A stretch of DNA of 64,000 nt from Rossellomorea aquimaris (GTDB lineage Bacteria; Bacillota; Bacilli; Bacillales; Bacillaceae_B), in the NCBI RefSeq assembly GCF_003315075.1, contig NZ_QNRJ01000003.1:1-64000 (forward strand). The letters run 5' to 3'. Shown here in pieces: positions 9,878-19,832 of the stretch (positions within the stretch are counted from its first letter, which is position 1; each line of letters starts with the position of its first letter). Under the pieces are notes generated by a model. It was not told the DNA's origin. It was given only the letters and a program-made list of their open reading frames with translations, and ran no database searches. The translations under genes and the position numbers were made by a program.

Positions 9878-11274
9878 ACGAAGAATGTGGAGTGTTTGGT
9901 ATTTGGGGACACCCCAATGCGGCACAAATTACGTATTATGGACTTCATAGTTTACAACATAGAGGGCAGGAAGGCACTGGAATTGTCGTTTCGGATGGTG
10001 AGAAGTTACGTTGCTTAAAAGGGGAAGGCCTCGTAACGGAAGTGTTTCAAGAAGGAACCATCGAGAAGCTAGAAGGGAATTCAGCCATTGGTCATGTCCG
10101 TTATGCTACTGCGGGAGGTGGGGGCTACGAAAATGTTCAGCCTCTCCTTTTCAACTCGCAGAATGGGGGACTGGCTCTTGCTCACAACGGGAATCTCGTC
10201 AATGCGAACGCCTTAAAGCACCAGCTTGAAGGGCAAGGGAGTATTTTTCAAACAAGTTCTGATACAGAAGTGCTGGCCCATTTGATTAAAAGAAGCGGTT
10301 ATTTTCAATTGAAAGACCGCGTTAAAAATGCGCTGACCATGCTGAAAGGGGCCTATGCGTTTCTTGTCATGACGGAAACGGAGATGATGGTGGCACTGGA
10401 TCCGCACGGTCTTCGTCCACTATCACTTGGTAAGCTTGGGGATGCTTACTGTGTTGCGTCTGAAACATGTGCCTTTGATATCGTAGGAGCTGAATTTGTC
10501 CGTGATATCGAGCCGGGGGAGCTTGTGATCATCAATGATGAGGGAATGACCTCAGAACGGTTTAGTTTTTCAGGTGGAAATGCGATGTGTACGATGGAAT
10601 ACGTATACTTCTCAAGACCAGACAGCAACATTCAAGGAATCAACGTTCACTCCGCCAGAAAAAGAATGGGAATGGAACTTGCGAAAGAAGCGCCGATTGA
10701 AGCGGACGTTGTAACGGGTGTACCTGATTCCAGTATCTCAAGTGCGATCGGCTATGCAGAAGCATCAGGTATTCCGTACGAATTGGGTCTTATTAAGAAC
10801 CGTTATGTAGGGCGCACGTTTATACAGCCTTCTCAATCTCTTCGTGAGCAAGGTGTGAAGATGAAGCTTTCACCAGTCAGAGGAGTGGTAGAAGGGAAAC
10901 GCGTGGTAATGGTAGACGATTCAATCGTTCGGGGAACGACAAGTAGACGAATCGTCAGCATGTTGAAAGAAGCGGGAGCGAAAGAAGTTCATGTGTGCAT
11001 CAGTTCGCCGCCCATCAAGAATCCTTGCTTCTACGGCATTGATACATCGACTCATGAAGAGCTGATCGCTTCTTCCAATTCAGTGGAGGAAATGCGCCAG
11101 ATCATCGGAGCCGATTCACTGACCTTCTTGAGTACAGATGGTGTGTTAAAAGCGATCGACCGAAATGATTCGTCAGAAAATCGCGGTCAATGCTTAGCTT
11201 GCTTTACAGGGAAGTATCCAACCGAAATCTACCCGGATACACTTCATCCACATGAAAAAGAGTTAGTGAAATAG
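9853..11274 (+). CDS. purF: Amidophosphoribosyltransferase
   Basis: PurF makes phosphoribosylamine from PRPP and glutamine, the committed step. ATG 9853 has AAAGGAG 8 bp upstream; a TTG 18 bp earlier is in frame but less likely. The precursor starts with an 11-residue propeptide ([11 protein letters not shown]) before the catalytic Cys of CGVFGIWG, as in B. subtilis. The PRPP-binding motif [12 protein letters not shown] is present. Cysteines that bind a 4Fe-4S cluster in the B. subtilis enzyme are conserved (in [14 protein letters not shown], and C-x2-C in QCLACF), suggesting oxygen sensitivity. Confidence 0.97.
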   Translation: MPAEIKGLNEECGVFGIWGHPNAAQITYYGLHSLQHRGQEGTGIVVSDGEKLRCLKGEGLVTEVFQEGTIEKLEGNSAIGHVRYATAGGGGYENVQPLLFNSQNGGLALAHNGNLVNANALKHQLEGQGSIFQTSSDTEVLAHLIKRSGYFQLKDRVKNALTMLKGAYAFLVMTETEMMVALDPHGLRPLSLGKLGDAYCVASETCAFDIVGAEFVRDIEPGELVIINDEGMTSERFSFSGGNAMCTMEYVYFSRPDSNIQGINVHSARKRMGMELAKEAPIEADVVTGVPDSSISSAIGYAEASGIPYELGLIKNRYVGRTFIQPSQSLREQGVKMKLSPVRGVVEGKRVVMVDDSIVRGTTSRRIVSMLKEAGAKEVHVCISSPPIKNPCFYGIDTSTHEELIASSNSVEEMRQIIGADSLTFLSTDGVLKAIDRNDSSENRGQCLACFTGKYPTEIYPDTLHPHEKELVK

Positions 11275-11282
11275 GGGGGATC

Positions 11283-12314
11283 ATGATGGCAAATGCGTAT
11301 CGTCAAGCAGGAGTAGATATTGAAGCGGGATACGAGTCAGTCGACCGCATCAAAAAGCATGTGAAAAGAACCGCTCGAGAAGGGGTTCTTGGTCAATTAG
11401 GCAGTTTTGGCGGAATGTTCGATTTATCTTCTTTGAATTTAAAAGAGCCTGTTCTTGTATCAGGTACAGACGGAGTCGGAACGAAACTGAAGCTTGCGTT
11501 CATGGCAGACAAACACGATACGATCGGGATCGATTGTGTGGCCATGTGTGTGAATGACATTGTCGTTCAAGGTGCGGAACCACTGTATTTCTTAGATTAT
11601 ATAGCGACTGGAAAAGCACTTCCAGAGAAGATAGAAGGTATTGTAAAAGGTATTGCGGACGGGTGTGAAATGGCGGGCTGCGCTTTGATCGGAGGCGAAA
11701 CCGCCGAAATGCCGGGTATGTATTCCGAGGAAGAATATGATATCGCCGGCTTTGCAGTAGGGGCTTGTGAAAAAAAAGAGATCATCACAGGCGAAAAAAT
11801 TTCCGAAGGAAATGTGTTAGTCGGACTGGGTTCCAGTGGTATACACAGTAATGGGTACTCTTTAGTGCGAAAAGTATTCTTCGAAGATCAGTCGTTCTCT
11901 TTGGAAGAATCATTACCGGAGGTCGGGACCACACTAAAAGAAGCGTTACTTACACCAACCAAGATTTACGTGAAACCAGTATTAGCGGCACTGAAACAGT
12001 TCTCCATCAAGGGAATGTCCCATATTACAGGCGGTGGCTTCATTGAAAATGTTCCCCGTATGCTGCCGGATCATTTGCAAGCAGACATCACAGAAGGCAG
12101 CTGGAATATTCCAAGCATTTTCACTGCCCTTGAACACTATGGAGAAATTCCCCGCAGCGAAATGTACAACATTTTCAACATGGGAATTGGATTTGTGTTA
12201 GCGGTTGAAGAAAAGGAAGCAGAAGACATTCTTCAATTTTTCAACGAACAGGGAGAAGAAGCCTTTATCATTGGACGTGTGACCACTGGAAATGGAGTAC
12301 GTTTCGTTCGTTGA
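11283..12314 (+). CDS. purM: Phosphoribosylformylglycinamidine cyclo-ligase
   Basis: PurM (AIR synthetase) closes the imidazole ring of FGAM with ATP. The 343-aa protein shows [15 protein letters not shown], the [18 protein letters not shown] block and [13 protein letters not shown], all hallmarks of the PurM fold. Two ATGs are adjacent (11283/11286); an AGGGGGG site precedes both. It is eight bases from purF, with normal length. Confidence 0.96.
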   Translation: MMANAYRQAGVDIEAGYESVDRIKKHVKRTAREGVLGQLGSFGGMFDLSSLNLKEPVLVSGTDGVGTKLKLAFMADKHDTIGIDCVAMCVNDIVVQGAEPLYFLDYIATGKALPEKIEGIVKGIADGCEMAGCALIGGETAEMPGMYSEEEYDIAGFAVGACEKKEIITGEKISEGNVLVGLGSSGIHSNGYSLVRKVFFEDQSFSLEESLPEVGTTLKEALLTPTKIYVKPVLAALKQFSIKGMSHITGGGFIENVPRMLPDHLQADITEGSWNIPSIFTALEHYGEIPRSEMYNIFNMGIGFVLAVEEKEAEDILQFFNEQGEEAFIIGRVTTGNGVRFVR

Positions 12315-12351
12315 AATGAAGGGTGAGCAAGTCAATAACGGGGGCTTAGTC

Positions 12352-12927
12352 ATGAGACAGATTGCCATTTTTGCATCAGGAAGCGGAAGTAATTTTCAAG
12401 CATTGGTAGATGCTGTTCAAAGTGGAACACTGAAAGCGAATATCAGACTTCTTGTATGTGACCAACCGGGAGCGTTCGTGATTCACCGCGCCCAATCAGC
12501 AGGGATCCCTACTTTCGTTTTTCGGGCTAAAGATTATGAAAGCAAGCAGGCATTTGAACAGGAAATCCTAAATGAGCTGGCTCATTTGGGTGTTGATTTT
12601 ATTGTATTAGCAGGGTATATGAGATTGATTGGTCCTACCTTACTGGAAAGCTTCGGAGGACGGATCGTGAATATCCACCCTTCTCTTCTCCCATCCTTTC
12701 CAGGAAAAGATGCCATCGGGCAAGCCATCGATGGTGGAGTGAAGATCACCGGCGTCACCATCCACTATGTAGACGCCGGCATGGATACAGGCGAAATCAT
12801 CGCACAAGAAATCGTCCGAGTCACAACAGGCGAAACCAAACAATCACTCCAGGACAAAATCCAACACGTCGAACACCACCTGTATCCAACCACCCTCAAC
12901 CACCTCTTTCTCACCACAGGCTACTAA
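12352..12927 (+). CDS. purN: Phosphoribosylglycinamide formyltransferase
   Basis: PurN transfers a formyl group from 10-formyl-THF to GAR. The N-terminus FASGSGSNFQALVDA, the catalytic INIHPSLLPSFPG-type segment (NIHPSLLPSFPGKDA) and HYVDAGMDTGEI are diagnostic. An upstream in-frame ATG (12292) would add 20 residues read from the end of purM; the start giving MRQIAIFASGSG (ATG 12352, weak GGGGG site at 12340-12344) agrees with the family. It has 191 aa. Confidence 0.94.
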   Translation: MRQIAIFASGSGSNFQALVDAVQSGTLKANIRLLVCDQPGAFVIHRAQSAGIPTFVFRAKDYESKQAFEQEILNELAHLGVDFIVLAGYMRLIGPTLLESFGGRIVNIHPSLLPSFPGKDAIGQAIDGGVKITGVTIHYVDAGMDTGEIIAQEIVRVTTGETKQSLQDKIQHVEHHLYPTTLNHLFLTTGY

Positions 12928-13094
12928 AGGTGTAGAGTGGAAAGAGAATACTTTATTATGGTAGTGTGGTAAAGTGGTGAGGGGCGGACCTTGGGTTTGG
13001 ATTCGAATTTTAAGTAAAAACCTCAAATCCATCTCAAACTCAACCAAATAATGAAATAAAATCAGCAATACAGCAGGCAGAGGAGGATCGTACT
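12928..13094 (+). other. 167-bp gap between purN and purH with a variant repeat
   Basis: No gene is seen. It holds a one-mismatch copy of the dispersed repeat (GGGGCGGACCTT, 12981-12992) and ends with the purH ribosome site AGAGGAGGAT. In B. subtilis these two genes are close together, so this gap is an expansion here. Confidence 0.6.
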
Positions 13095-14630
13095 TTGAAA
13101 AAGAGAGCATTAATCAGTGTTTCAGATAAGAGCGGAGTAATCGAATTTGCTAAAGAATTAAAGTCACTTGGGTACGAAATCATTTCGACAGGTGGAACAA
13201 AGAAGCTCCTTCTGGAAAGTGACGTTGAAGTGATGGGAGTAGAAGAAGTAACAGGTTTCCCGGAAATATTAGAGGGACGCGTTAAAACACTTCACCCCAA
13301 TATCCACGGTGGACTCCTCGCAAAACGCGGTGAAGAAAGCCATCGCCAGCAACTTCAGGAACAAGGAATTGAAGGAATCGACCTGGTATGTGTCAACCTT
13401 TATCCGTTTCAACAAATCATCGCTAAGCCGAATGTCGGTGTAGAGGAAGCGATTGAGAATATCGATATCGGCGGTCCAACGATGCTGAGAGCGGCAGCGA
13501 AAAATCATCAATATGTAACGGTGGTAGTCGATGCGCTAGACTATGATGAAGTCATTGCGGAGTTAAAGGTTCAAGGGGAATTATCATTAGAAAAACGCCG
13601 TAAGCTGGCGGCTAAAGTGTTCCGTCATACAGCTGCTTACGATGCGTTCATTGCTGAGTACATGACAGACATTTCAGGTGAAGAAAACCCAGAGCGTTTT
13701 ACAAGAACGTACGAGTTAAAACAAACACTGCGCTACGGAGAAAATCCTCATCAGCAGGCTTCTTTCTACCGTGCGCCACTTGGCTCTGAATTCTCTGTAG
13801 CCATGGCAAGACAGCTTCATGGAAAAGAGCTTTCCTATAATAATATCAATGATGCGAATGCTGCACTTCAAATCGTGAAAGAGTTTACGGAACCGGCCGC
13901 TGTTGCTGTGAAGCATATGAATCCGTGTGGAGTCGGCGTTGGCTCGACCATCAATGAAGCCTTCTCGAAAGCGTATGAAGCGGATTCTACATCCATCTTT
14001 GGAGGGATTGTCGCTCTGAACCGCATCGTGGATGAAGAAACAGCTAAGCAGCTTCATGAAATTTTCCTGGAGATCGTCATCGCTCCTGCTTTTAGCGATG
14101 AAGCATTTGAGATTCTTTCAAGCAAGAAGAATATCCGCTTATTGACGGTTCCCTTTGAATCCACAAACAACATCGAGCGCAAATTAACGACGGTTGAAGG
14201 TGGATTGCTGGTTCAGGCGGATGACACATTCACCCTAGAGGATGCTGATCTGAGAGTGGTAACAAAACGTCAGCCAACAGAAGAAGAGTGGGCAAGCATG
14301 AAATTAGGTTGGAAAGTTGTGAAGCATGTGAAATCCAACGCAATCGTTGTAACGGATGCTCATATGACGGTTGGAGTAGGGGCAGGACAAATGAACCGAG
14401 TAGGTGCTGCAACCATAGCCCTCGGGCAAGCCGGGGAAAAAGCCAAAGGGGCAGCGATGGCATCTGACGCATTCTTCCCAATGGACGACACCGTAGAAGC
14501 AGCTGCCAATGCAGGCGTAACAGCCATCATCCAGCCAGGAGGCTCCATCCGGGACGAAGACTCCATCAAAAAAGCCGACCAACACGGCATCACCATGGTC
14601 TTCACAGGAATCCGCCACTTCAAACATTAA
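13095..14630 (+). CDS. purH: Bifunctional AICAR transformylase / IMP cyclohydrolase
   Basis: PurH does the last two steps to IMP. The N-terminal MGS-like cyclohydrolase domain begins [13 protein letters not shown] and has the STGGT phosphate loop. The C-terminal transformylase carries the KHMNPCGVG motif (catalytic Lys-His) and ends [18 protein letters not shown]. The start is TTG 13095 behind a strong AGAGGAGGAT site. At 511 aa it is full length. Confidence 0.97.
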   Translation: MKKRALISVSDKSGVIEFAKELKSLGYEIISTGGTKKLLLESDVEVMGVEEVTGFPEILEGRVKTLHPNIHGGLLAKRGEESHRQQLQEQGIEGIDLVCVNLYPFQQIIAKPNVGVEEAIENIDIGGPTMLRAAAKNHQYVTVVVDALDYDEVIAELKVQGELSLEKRRKLAAKVFRHTAAYDAFIAEYMTDISGEENPERFTRTYELKQTLRYGENPHQQASFYRAPLGSEFSVAMARQLHGKELSYNNINDANAALQIVKEFTEPAAVAVKHMNPCGVGVGSTINEAFSKAYEADSTSIFGGIVALNRIVDEETAKQLHEIFLEIVIAPAFSDEAFEILSSKKNIRLLTVPFESTNNIERKLTTVEGGLLVQADDTFTLEDADLRVVTKRQPTEEEWASMKLGWKVVKHVKSNAIVVTDAHMTVGVGAGQMNRVGAATIALGQAGEKAKGAAMASDAFFPMDDTVEAAANAGVTAIIQPGGSIRDEDSIKKADQHGITMVFTGIRHFKH

Positions 14631-14633
14631 TTT

Positions 14634-14750
14634 GAGGGACGGACCTCCAATCTTAGAAAGAAGTTTTTTGAAATTATCGTATAAACCATATGGGGAACGA
14701 CTTGTTGGGAACTGGGTGATTAGTCAGAGAGTGGGCTGAGGGACGGACCT
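14634..14750 (+). repeat. Two direct copies of the dispersed 12-bp repeat
   Basis: GAGGGACGGACCT occurs at 14634-14646 and 14738-14750, both on the plus strand, in the purH-purD gap. The second is followed at once by CGGACCTC, a partial duplication. Confidence 0.85.
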
Positions 14751-14822
14751 CGGACCTCAGCCAAGCTCATACCCATTTCCATATCCTCTAACCCCGCCTA
14801 ACCATAGATCCATTCCACATAC

Positions 14823-14863
14823 AACCTCTCCCCATCTTCAACTCAGGTAGGAGAGGTTTTCTT
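14823..14863 (+). terminator. Candidate internal terminator before purD
   Basis: AACCTCTCC (14823-14831) pairs with GGAGAGGTT (14850-14858), followed by TTTTCTT. It lies 20 bp before the purD start inside the operon. Confidence 0.5.
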
Positions 14864-14882
14864 AAAAAGGGGGCTTTTCAAG

Positions 14883-16157
14883 ATGAAAGTACTTGTTATC
14901 GGCCGCGGTGGTCGCGAGCATGCCATATGTAAGAAGTTAGCGGAAAGTGAAAGTGTGACAGAGGTGTTCTGTGCGCCCGGAAATGCAGGTATTGCAAGCG
15001 TTGCGACGAATCTTCCATACAGTGAATCCGATGTGAATGATCTCATTGCTTTTGCCAAAAAAGAGCATATCGCTTATACCTTTGTAGGTCCTGAAAACCC
15101 ATTATTGGATGGTATCGTAAATCGCTTCCAGAAAGAGGGCCTGCACATATTTGGACCGACCAAAGAAGCGGCCATCATAGAAGGAAGCAAATCGTTCTCT
15201 AAGGAATTAATGAAAAAGTACAATATTCCAACGGCTAAATATGAAGTGTTCACAAGTATTGAGAAAGCAATCGAATATGTAAGAGAAGTTGGCGCCCCGA
15301 TTGTCGTGAAGGCGGATGGACTGGCTGCAGGCAAGGGCGTCGTGGTTGCAGAAACAGAAGAAGAAGCAATCAGTGCATTGGAAGAAATGCTCCTTGATGA
15401 AAAGTTTGGTGATGCTTCTTCTAAAGTGGTAGTGGAAGAGTGTCTGTTTGGGGAAGAGTTTTCTTTAATGGCCTTTGTACATGGTGAATCCGTTTATCCG
15501 ATGGTGATTGCACAGGACCATAAGCGTGCTTTCGATGGAGATCAGGGACCGAATACAGGCGGAATGGGGGCGTATTCCCCGGTACCTCATATTTCGGACG
15601 ATGTCGTGCAAGAATCGATTTCAACTGTACTGTATCCGACGGCTCAAGCGATGGTAAAGGAGAATCGCTCGTTTACCGGCATTCTTTACGCAGGTCTGAT
15701 GCTCACAAGTGAAGGCCCAAAGGTCATCGAGTTCAATGCGCGATTTGGCGATCCGGAAACCCAGGTCGTACTGCCGCGTTTGACTTCTGACTTTGGCCTT
15801 GTTGTGAAGAACATGATTGAAGGGAAGCCTGTGCAATTAGAATGGTCTAAAGAAGCTGTTCTTGGGGTTGTGTTAGCGGCTGATGGCTATCCAGGTGATT
15901 ATGCAAAAGGAATAGCCCTTCCGAACCTTGAAGAGTCAATGGATAAAGAAACCCTCGTATACCATGCTGGAACCGAACAGAATGCTGAAGCTGCCCTTGT
16001 TTCAAATGGTGGGAGAGTGTTACTTGTAGCTTCTTCTGCAGCTTCTGTGGAAAAAGCGCAGGCTAAAGTCTATAAAGAATTAGATAAGGTGGATTGGAAT
16101 GGGTTGTTTTACAGAAGAGATATTGGGAAGAAAGCTATCGAACACGTCTCTTCCTAG
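14883..16157 (+). CDS. purD: Phosphoribosylamine-glycine ligase
   Basis: PurD (GAR synthetase) is an ATP-grasp enzyme that couples phosphoribosylamine and glycine. It has the N-terminal VLVIGRGGREHAI, the ATP-grasp loop VKADGLAAGKGVVVA (about residue 143), DHKRAFDGDQGPNTGGMGAYSP-type segment and IEFNARFGDPETQ. The 424 aa are normal. The gap to purH is 252 bp and holds two dispersed repeats and a hairpin. The last 23 nt overlap a small minus-strand gene tail to tail. Confidence 0.96.
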   Translation: MKVLVIGRGGREHAICKKLAESESVTEVFCAPGNAGIASVATNLPYSESDVNDLIAFAKKEHIAYTFVGPENPLLDGIVNRFQKEGLHIFGPTKEAAIIEGSKSFSKELMKKYNIPTAKYEVFTSIEKAIEYVREVGAPIVVKADGLAAGKGVVVAETEEEAISALEEMLLDEKFGDASSKVVVEECLFGEEFSLMAFVHGESVYPMVIAQDHKRAFDGDQGPNTGGMGAYSPVPHISDDVVQESISTVLYPTAQAMVKENRSFTGILYAGLMLTSEGPKVIEFNARFGDPETQVVLPRLTSDFGLVVKNMIEGKPVQLEWSKEAVLGVVLAADGYPGDYAKGIALPNLEESMDKETLVYHAGTEQNAEAALVSNGGRVLLVASSAASVEKAQAKVYKELDKVDWNGLFYRRDIGKKAIEHVSS

Positions 16158-16248
16158 TTCTGCGAACATAAACAAAAGCAATGGCAATAATGCCGCCAAT
16201 CAGGGAAAACAACACATACGACATATCCGTTAAATATTCCCAAAACAT
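16135..16248 (-). CDS. EYxxD-motif small membrane protein (37 aa)
   Basis: Read on the minus strand, ATG 16248 follows an AAGGAG site at the usual distance. The product starts MFWEYLTDMSYV, has one hydrophobic helix (about residues 11-28, with a GG pair), and a basic tail RRTRKRRVR. The EYxxD motif near the N-terminus matches a recognised family of small Bacillaceae membrane proteins of unknown function. The positive-inside rule puts the tail in the cytosol. Its 3' end overlaps the end of purD by 23 nt. Confidence 0.75.
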   Translation of the reverse strand: MFWEYLTDMSYVLFSLIGGIIAIAFVYVRRTRKRRVR

Positions 16249-16290
16249 AAATGAGCAACTCCTTTATTTATAATAAAAAATATTAAACAT

Positions 16291-16333
16291 GAGTGCCAGG
16301 TCTAACCCATTTGAGGGACGGACCTTGGCACTC
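16291..16333. repeat. Hairpin built around a dispersed-repeat copy
   Basis: GAGTGCCAGGTC pairs with GACCTTGGCACTC (one bulge); the right arm contains the repeat GAGGGACGGACCT at 16313-16325. No gene lies here. Confidence 0.7.
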
Positions 16334-16421
16334 TTGCTATTAGCGGAATTTAAATCAGGTGAAAATGCCTTTAAATAGGGAGACATAAGGGAATTATTGC
16401 ACCTATACACTCATGATGTCC

Positions 16422-16865
16422 CTAAGAAAGAAGGTCCGTCCCTTTATCCCCATTCAATGCTGCCTGGACATCTTTGTTGGTGAGTTCTTCGGGATTGAAG
16501 TTGGATTCTTTTTTGGTATTGTCCAGGGGGTCTTGTTTGTGTTCGTTTGTTGGGTGGTGATCTTTGTGATCTGTTGATTTGTCGGATTTCAGCATGTCTT
16601 TAAAGTTCATCATATCCTTTGCTTTGAAACCGCCAAATCCACCGCTTCCGCCATTTCCCTCTGCGCTTTTTTCAAATAGGGCTGTAACAGGGCAGTAGCG
16701 AAGAATTCCTTCTCCTACCTTCATGGCTCCGATCACAGCCATCACGAGATAAGAGTCCCGCCAAGGACGTCTCGCAAGCTTTGATGTACTCCAGGCCAGA
16801 ATCGTAAAACCAACGGTGATGCGGATAAGGGCATTGATAATCCCGATGTTTGATGATACTTTCAT
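16422..16865 (-). CDS. DUF2892-domain (YgaP-type) membrane protein
   Basis: This 147-aa protein has two hydrophobic helices in the first 65 residues (around IGIINALIRITVGFTILAW and the DSYLVMAVIGAMKVGEGIL region) and the DUF2892 ending RYCPVTALF. A Gly-rich then very polar tail follows. The ATG at 16865 has an AAGGAGGAG site; an upstream in-frame Met (16895) is less likely. The last codons (GDKGTDLLS) are formed by a copy of the dispersed repeat (16432-16443), so the C-terminus may be recently changed. Function unknown. Confidence 0.8.
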   Translation of the reverse strand: MKVSSNIGIINALIRITVGFTILAWSTSKLARRPWRDSYLVMAVIGAMKVGEGILRYCPVTALFEKSAEGNGGSGGFGGFKAKDMMNFKDMLKSDKSTDHKDHHPTNEHKQDPLDNTKKESNFNPEELTNKDVQAALNGDKGTDLLS

Positions 16866-16914
16866 TTGTAAACTCCTCCTTAATAGAAAATTCACATAAT
16901 TGTTGTAAACCGTT

Positions 16915-16936
16915 AATGCGTTAAATAGTAAAATAT
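16915..16936 (+). promoter_or_regulatory. 22-bp motif upstream of yerA, shared with yerB
   Basis: AATGCGTTAAATAGTAAAAT plus two bases lies 55 bp before the yerA start. Nearly the same string occurs at 18721-18743 before yerB (one inserted A, one A/G change). A -10-like TAAAAT lies inside. It could be a promoter or a protein site. Confidence 0.45.
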
Positions 16937-16990
16937 GTTAACATAAATTGAAACTTAAACTAATACCATTCCACTAGAGGAGTGTTCACA

Positions 16991-18730
16991 TTGGAACAGC
17001 GCTACAGATGGAAGAACAAACAACTAAGAGAACATGTACAAGTACTGAACGGAGAAATATCTCCGAGCATTCTTTTAAAGAATGCAACGTACCTTCACTC
17101 GACTCTAAAGAAATGGGTGCAGGGACACATTTGGGTTTACCGTGATCGAATTGTTTATACAGGCGATCAGCTCCCGGATAACCTTGAGAAATGCGAAATC
17201 GTGGACTGTGACTCACAGTACCTCGTTCCAGGATATATTGAACCGCATGTACATCCGTTTCAGCTTTATAATCCCCAATCTTTTTCCAAGTATGCATCCC
17301 AAACCGGTACAACGACATTCGTAAATGATAACCTGATGATGTTTTTGCAATTGGAAAAAAAGAAAGCGTTTTCTTTATTGGGAGAGTTTAATAAAATGCC
17401 CGTCACGATGTATTGGTGGACAAGATTCGATTCTCAAACGGAGATGGAGAATGAAGAGGTAACCTTTTCAAATGGAGAAGTAAAATCATGGCTGGAACAT
17501 GACTCCGTGCTGCAGGGAGGAGAACTGACCGCCTGGCCGAGACTGCTTCAGGGAGATGATCTGATTCTCCACTGGATGCAGGAAGCGAAAAGAATGGGTA
17601 AGATCGTTGAAGGACATCTGCCGGGAGCATCAGACAAAACCATAGCCAAGCTTCGTTTATTGGGGATTGATGGTGATCATGAAGCCATGACGGGTGAAGA
17701 TGTCTATAAGCGGCTTATTCAAGGGCTGACCGTCACATTGCGCCACTCCTCCATCCGACCGGATTTGCCGGTCCTTTTAGACGGGTTAAAAGAAAAAGGC
17801 ATCGATTCATATGATTCCCTACTGTTCACAACGGACGGATCGACACCGGGCTTTTATGAACAAGGTGTATTGGATTTCATGATAAAAATGGCGATTGATA
17901 AGGGCATCCCCCCAATCGAAGCATATAATATGGCTAGCTACAACGTCGCAAATTACTATCACATCACTCATTTGCACGGGATGATCGCTACAGGCAGAGT
18001 GGCAAATATTAACTTCCTTTCGTCAATTGATGACCCAACCCCGAAGTCCGTTCTCTCAAAAGGGGAGTGGGTACAGAGAGACGGAGAGCAAATAGAAGAT
18101 TCAACAGAAATAAATTGGGAGACAAACGGGTTTAAACCATTATCCCTGAATTGGGAAGTGGACTACGATGACCTCCAGTTTTCCATGCCCTTTGGAATTG
18201 AAATGGTGAACGATGTCATCACCAAGCCTTATTCCATATCCATCAATCCATCTATGGAGGAGCTGGATCTTGATCATGATCAATCGTTCCTCATGCTTCT
18301 GGATCGAAAGGGAGAATGGAGAATCAGCACTATGATCAAAGGATTCTCAACGGGTGTCATGGGCTTTGCTTCTTCCTATTCGAATACAGGGGACATCATC
18401 TTAATTGGTAAGAACAAGTCAGATATGATTGCTGCCTTTAAACGGATGAAGGAAATCGGAGGCGGAATTGTTTTGACGGAGAAGGGTGAAGTCCTTCATG
18501 AAATACCACTTCCATTAAGCGGCCTGCTCTCTCATAAAGAGATGCCGGACCTTATCGAGGAAGAAAAGATACTTAAAGGTTTGTTAAAAGAAAGAGGATA
18601 TCGCTTCTCGGATCCCATTTATACACTGCTATTTCTTCAGTCCACTCATCTGCCTTATATACGGATGACACAAAAGGGAATCTATGATGTAATGAAGAAA
18701 ACGGTACTCTTTCCAACGATAATGCGTTAA
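16991..18730 (+). CDS. yerA: Adenine deaminase-related amidohydrolase YerA
   Basis: This 579-aa protein is related to Ade-type adenine deaminases. The HVHPFQ motif (EPHVHPFQLYNP) is the amidohydrolase HxH metal site; further marks are EGHLPGASD (about residue 214) and FTTDGSTPGF. A C-terminal adenine-deaminase-like domain follows from about residue 400. The start is TTG 16991 behind AGAGGAG; GTG 16982 would sit on the ribosome site. It stands after the purine operon as in B. subtilis. Adenine as substrate is an inference from the family and the context. Confidence 0.82.
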   Translation: MEQRYRWKNKQLREHVQVLNGEISPSILLKNATYLHSTLKKWVQGHIWVYRDRIVYTGDQLPDNLEKCEIVDCDSQYLVPGYIEPHVHPFQLYNPQSFSKYASQTGTTTFVNDNLMMFLQLEKKKAFSLLGEFNKMPVTMYWWTRFDSQTEMENEEVTFSNGEVKSWLEHDSVLQGGELTAWPRLLQGDDLILHWMQEAKRMGKIVEGHLPGASDKTIAKLRLLGIDGDHEAMTGEDVYKRLIQGLTVTLRHSSIRPDLPVLLDGLKEKGIDSYDSLLFTTDGSTPGFYEQGVLDFMIKMAIDKGIPPIEAYNMASYNVANYYHITHLHGMIATGRVANINFLSSIDDPTPKSVLSKGEWVQRDGEQIEDSTEINWETNGFKPLSLNWEVDYDDLQFSMPFGIEMVNDVITKPYSISINPSMEELDLDHDQSFLMLLDRKGEWRISTMIKGFSTGVMGFASSYSNTGDIILIGKNKSDMIAAFKRMKEIGGGIVLTEKGEVLHEIPLPLSGLLSHKEMPDLIEEEKILKGLLKERGYRFSDPIYTLLFLQSTHLPYIRMTQKGIYDVMKKTVLFPTIMR

Positions 18731-18743
18731 AATAGTAAAGTAT
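18721..18743 (+). promoter_or_regulatory. 22-bp shared motif upstream of yerB
   Basis: This is the second copy of the motif at 16915-16936. It overlaps the last codons and the stop of yerA and lies 40 bp before yerB. A -10-like TAAAGTAT lies within it. Confidence 0.45.
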
Positions 18744-18782
18744 AGGGAAAAGGATTTCTATAAAATAGGGGTGTCAAAAAAC

Positions 18783-19811
18783 ATGCTGAAAAGAGCTTTA
18801 ATCATTGCTTTAAGCTCGTTTACACTTGTCGCATGTAGTTCAGATAAAGAGATAAAGAAAGAATCTGATAAAGAAGCTGCAACTCCGGTTGAGACAGGCG
18901 TAGAAACGGAAGAGAAAAACCAATCACCGCTAACAGGTGAGGTACAAAAGAAAGAATCCACGGCGCGAGCGGTTGCTGTCATGGTGAACAATCACCCGAA
19001 GGCGCGTCCCCAATCAGGCCTTTCAAAAGCAGATATTGTGTATGAAGTCCTGGCAGAAGGGGATGTCACTCGATTCCTGGCGATATATCAAAGCCAAAAG
19101 CCTGAAGAAATCGGTCCTGTACGAAGTGCCAGAGATTACTATGTAGAGCTTGCCAAAGGATATGATAGTCTATATGTTGCCCATGGATATAGTCCGGAAG
19201 CACAGGAAATGCTGACTAGCGGCTTTATTGACAATTTAAACGGCATGAAATATGATGGAACGCTGTTCAAGCGTGCAAGCTTCCGTAAGGCTCCTCATAA
19301 TTCCTATATCTCCTTTGAGCATATCGAAGAGGGAGCGGAGCAGAACGACTTTGATATGGAACGTCCGCCGGAAGCATTAAACTTTAGTGATAAAGGGCCG
19401 GTAAGCGGAGAGGGATCTCAATCCGTCATGATATCATATAACAATAATCCGCTGTTTAACGTAGTGTATGATTTCAACGAAGAAGAGGGCAAATACGAGC
19501 GTTACTCAAATGGTGAACAAACCATTGATTACGATTCCAAAGACCCTGTTTTAGTAGAAAATCTCTTTATAGTGGAAGCGTCTCATAAAATAGTCGACGA
19601 TGCTGGCAGACGAAACATTGATTTTGAATCCGGCGGGAATGCGTACTTGATTCAAGAAGGAAAGCTCCGGGAAGTTCAGTGGAAGAACGTAGATGGCAGA
19701 ATCCTACCTTTCGAAAATAATAAACCTGTCAGTTTGCGAAAAGGATCTACGTGGATCAATATCATTCCAAGTTCTCCAGGCTTGGCGGGGTCGGTGTCAT
19801 ATCAAGAATAG
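18783..19811 (+). CDS. yerB: DUF3048 lipoprotein YerB
   Basis: A lipoprotein signal peptide is clear: basic start MLKRA, hydrophobic core, and lipobox LVAC (Cys at residue 18), followed by an acidic, charged linker. The rest is the DUF3048 fold, with AVMVNNHPKARPQSGLSKAD and IGPVRSARDYYVELAKGYD blocks. It is probably anchored outside the membrane and may act on the cell wall, but the activity is not established. ATG 18783 is chosen over GTG 18771 because AGGGGTG is at the right distance. 342 aa. Confidence 0.85.
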   Translation: MLKRALIIALSSFTLVACSSDKEIKKESDKEAATPVETGVETEEKNQSPLTGEVQKKESTARAVAVMVNNHPKARPQSGLSKADIVYEVLAEGDVTRFLAIYQSQKPEEIGPVRSARDYYVELAKGYDSLYVAHGYSPEAQEMLTSGFIDNLNGMKYDGTLFKRASFRKAPHNSYISFEHIEEGAEQNDFDMERPPEALNFSDKGPVSGEGSQSVMISYNNNPLFNVVYDFNEEEGKYERYSNGEQTIDYDSKDPVLVENLFIVEASHKIVDDAGRRNIDFESGGNAYLIQEGKLREVQWKNVDGRILPFENNKPVSLRKGSTWINIIPSSPGLAGSVSYQE

Positions 19812-19832
19812 ATGGAAAAAGGAGTCTTTTTA

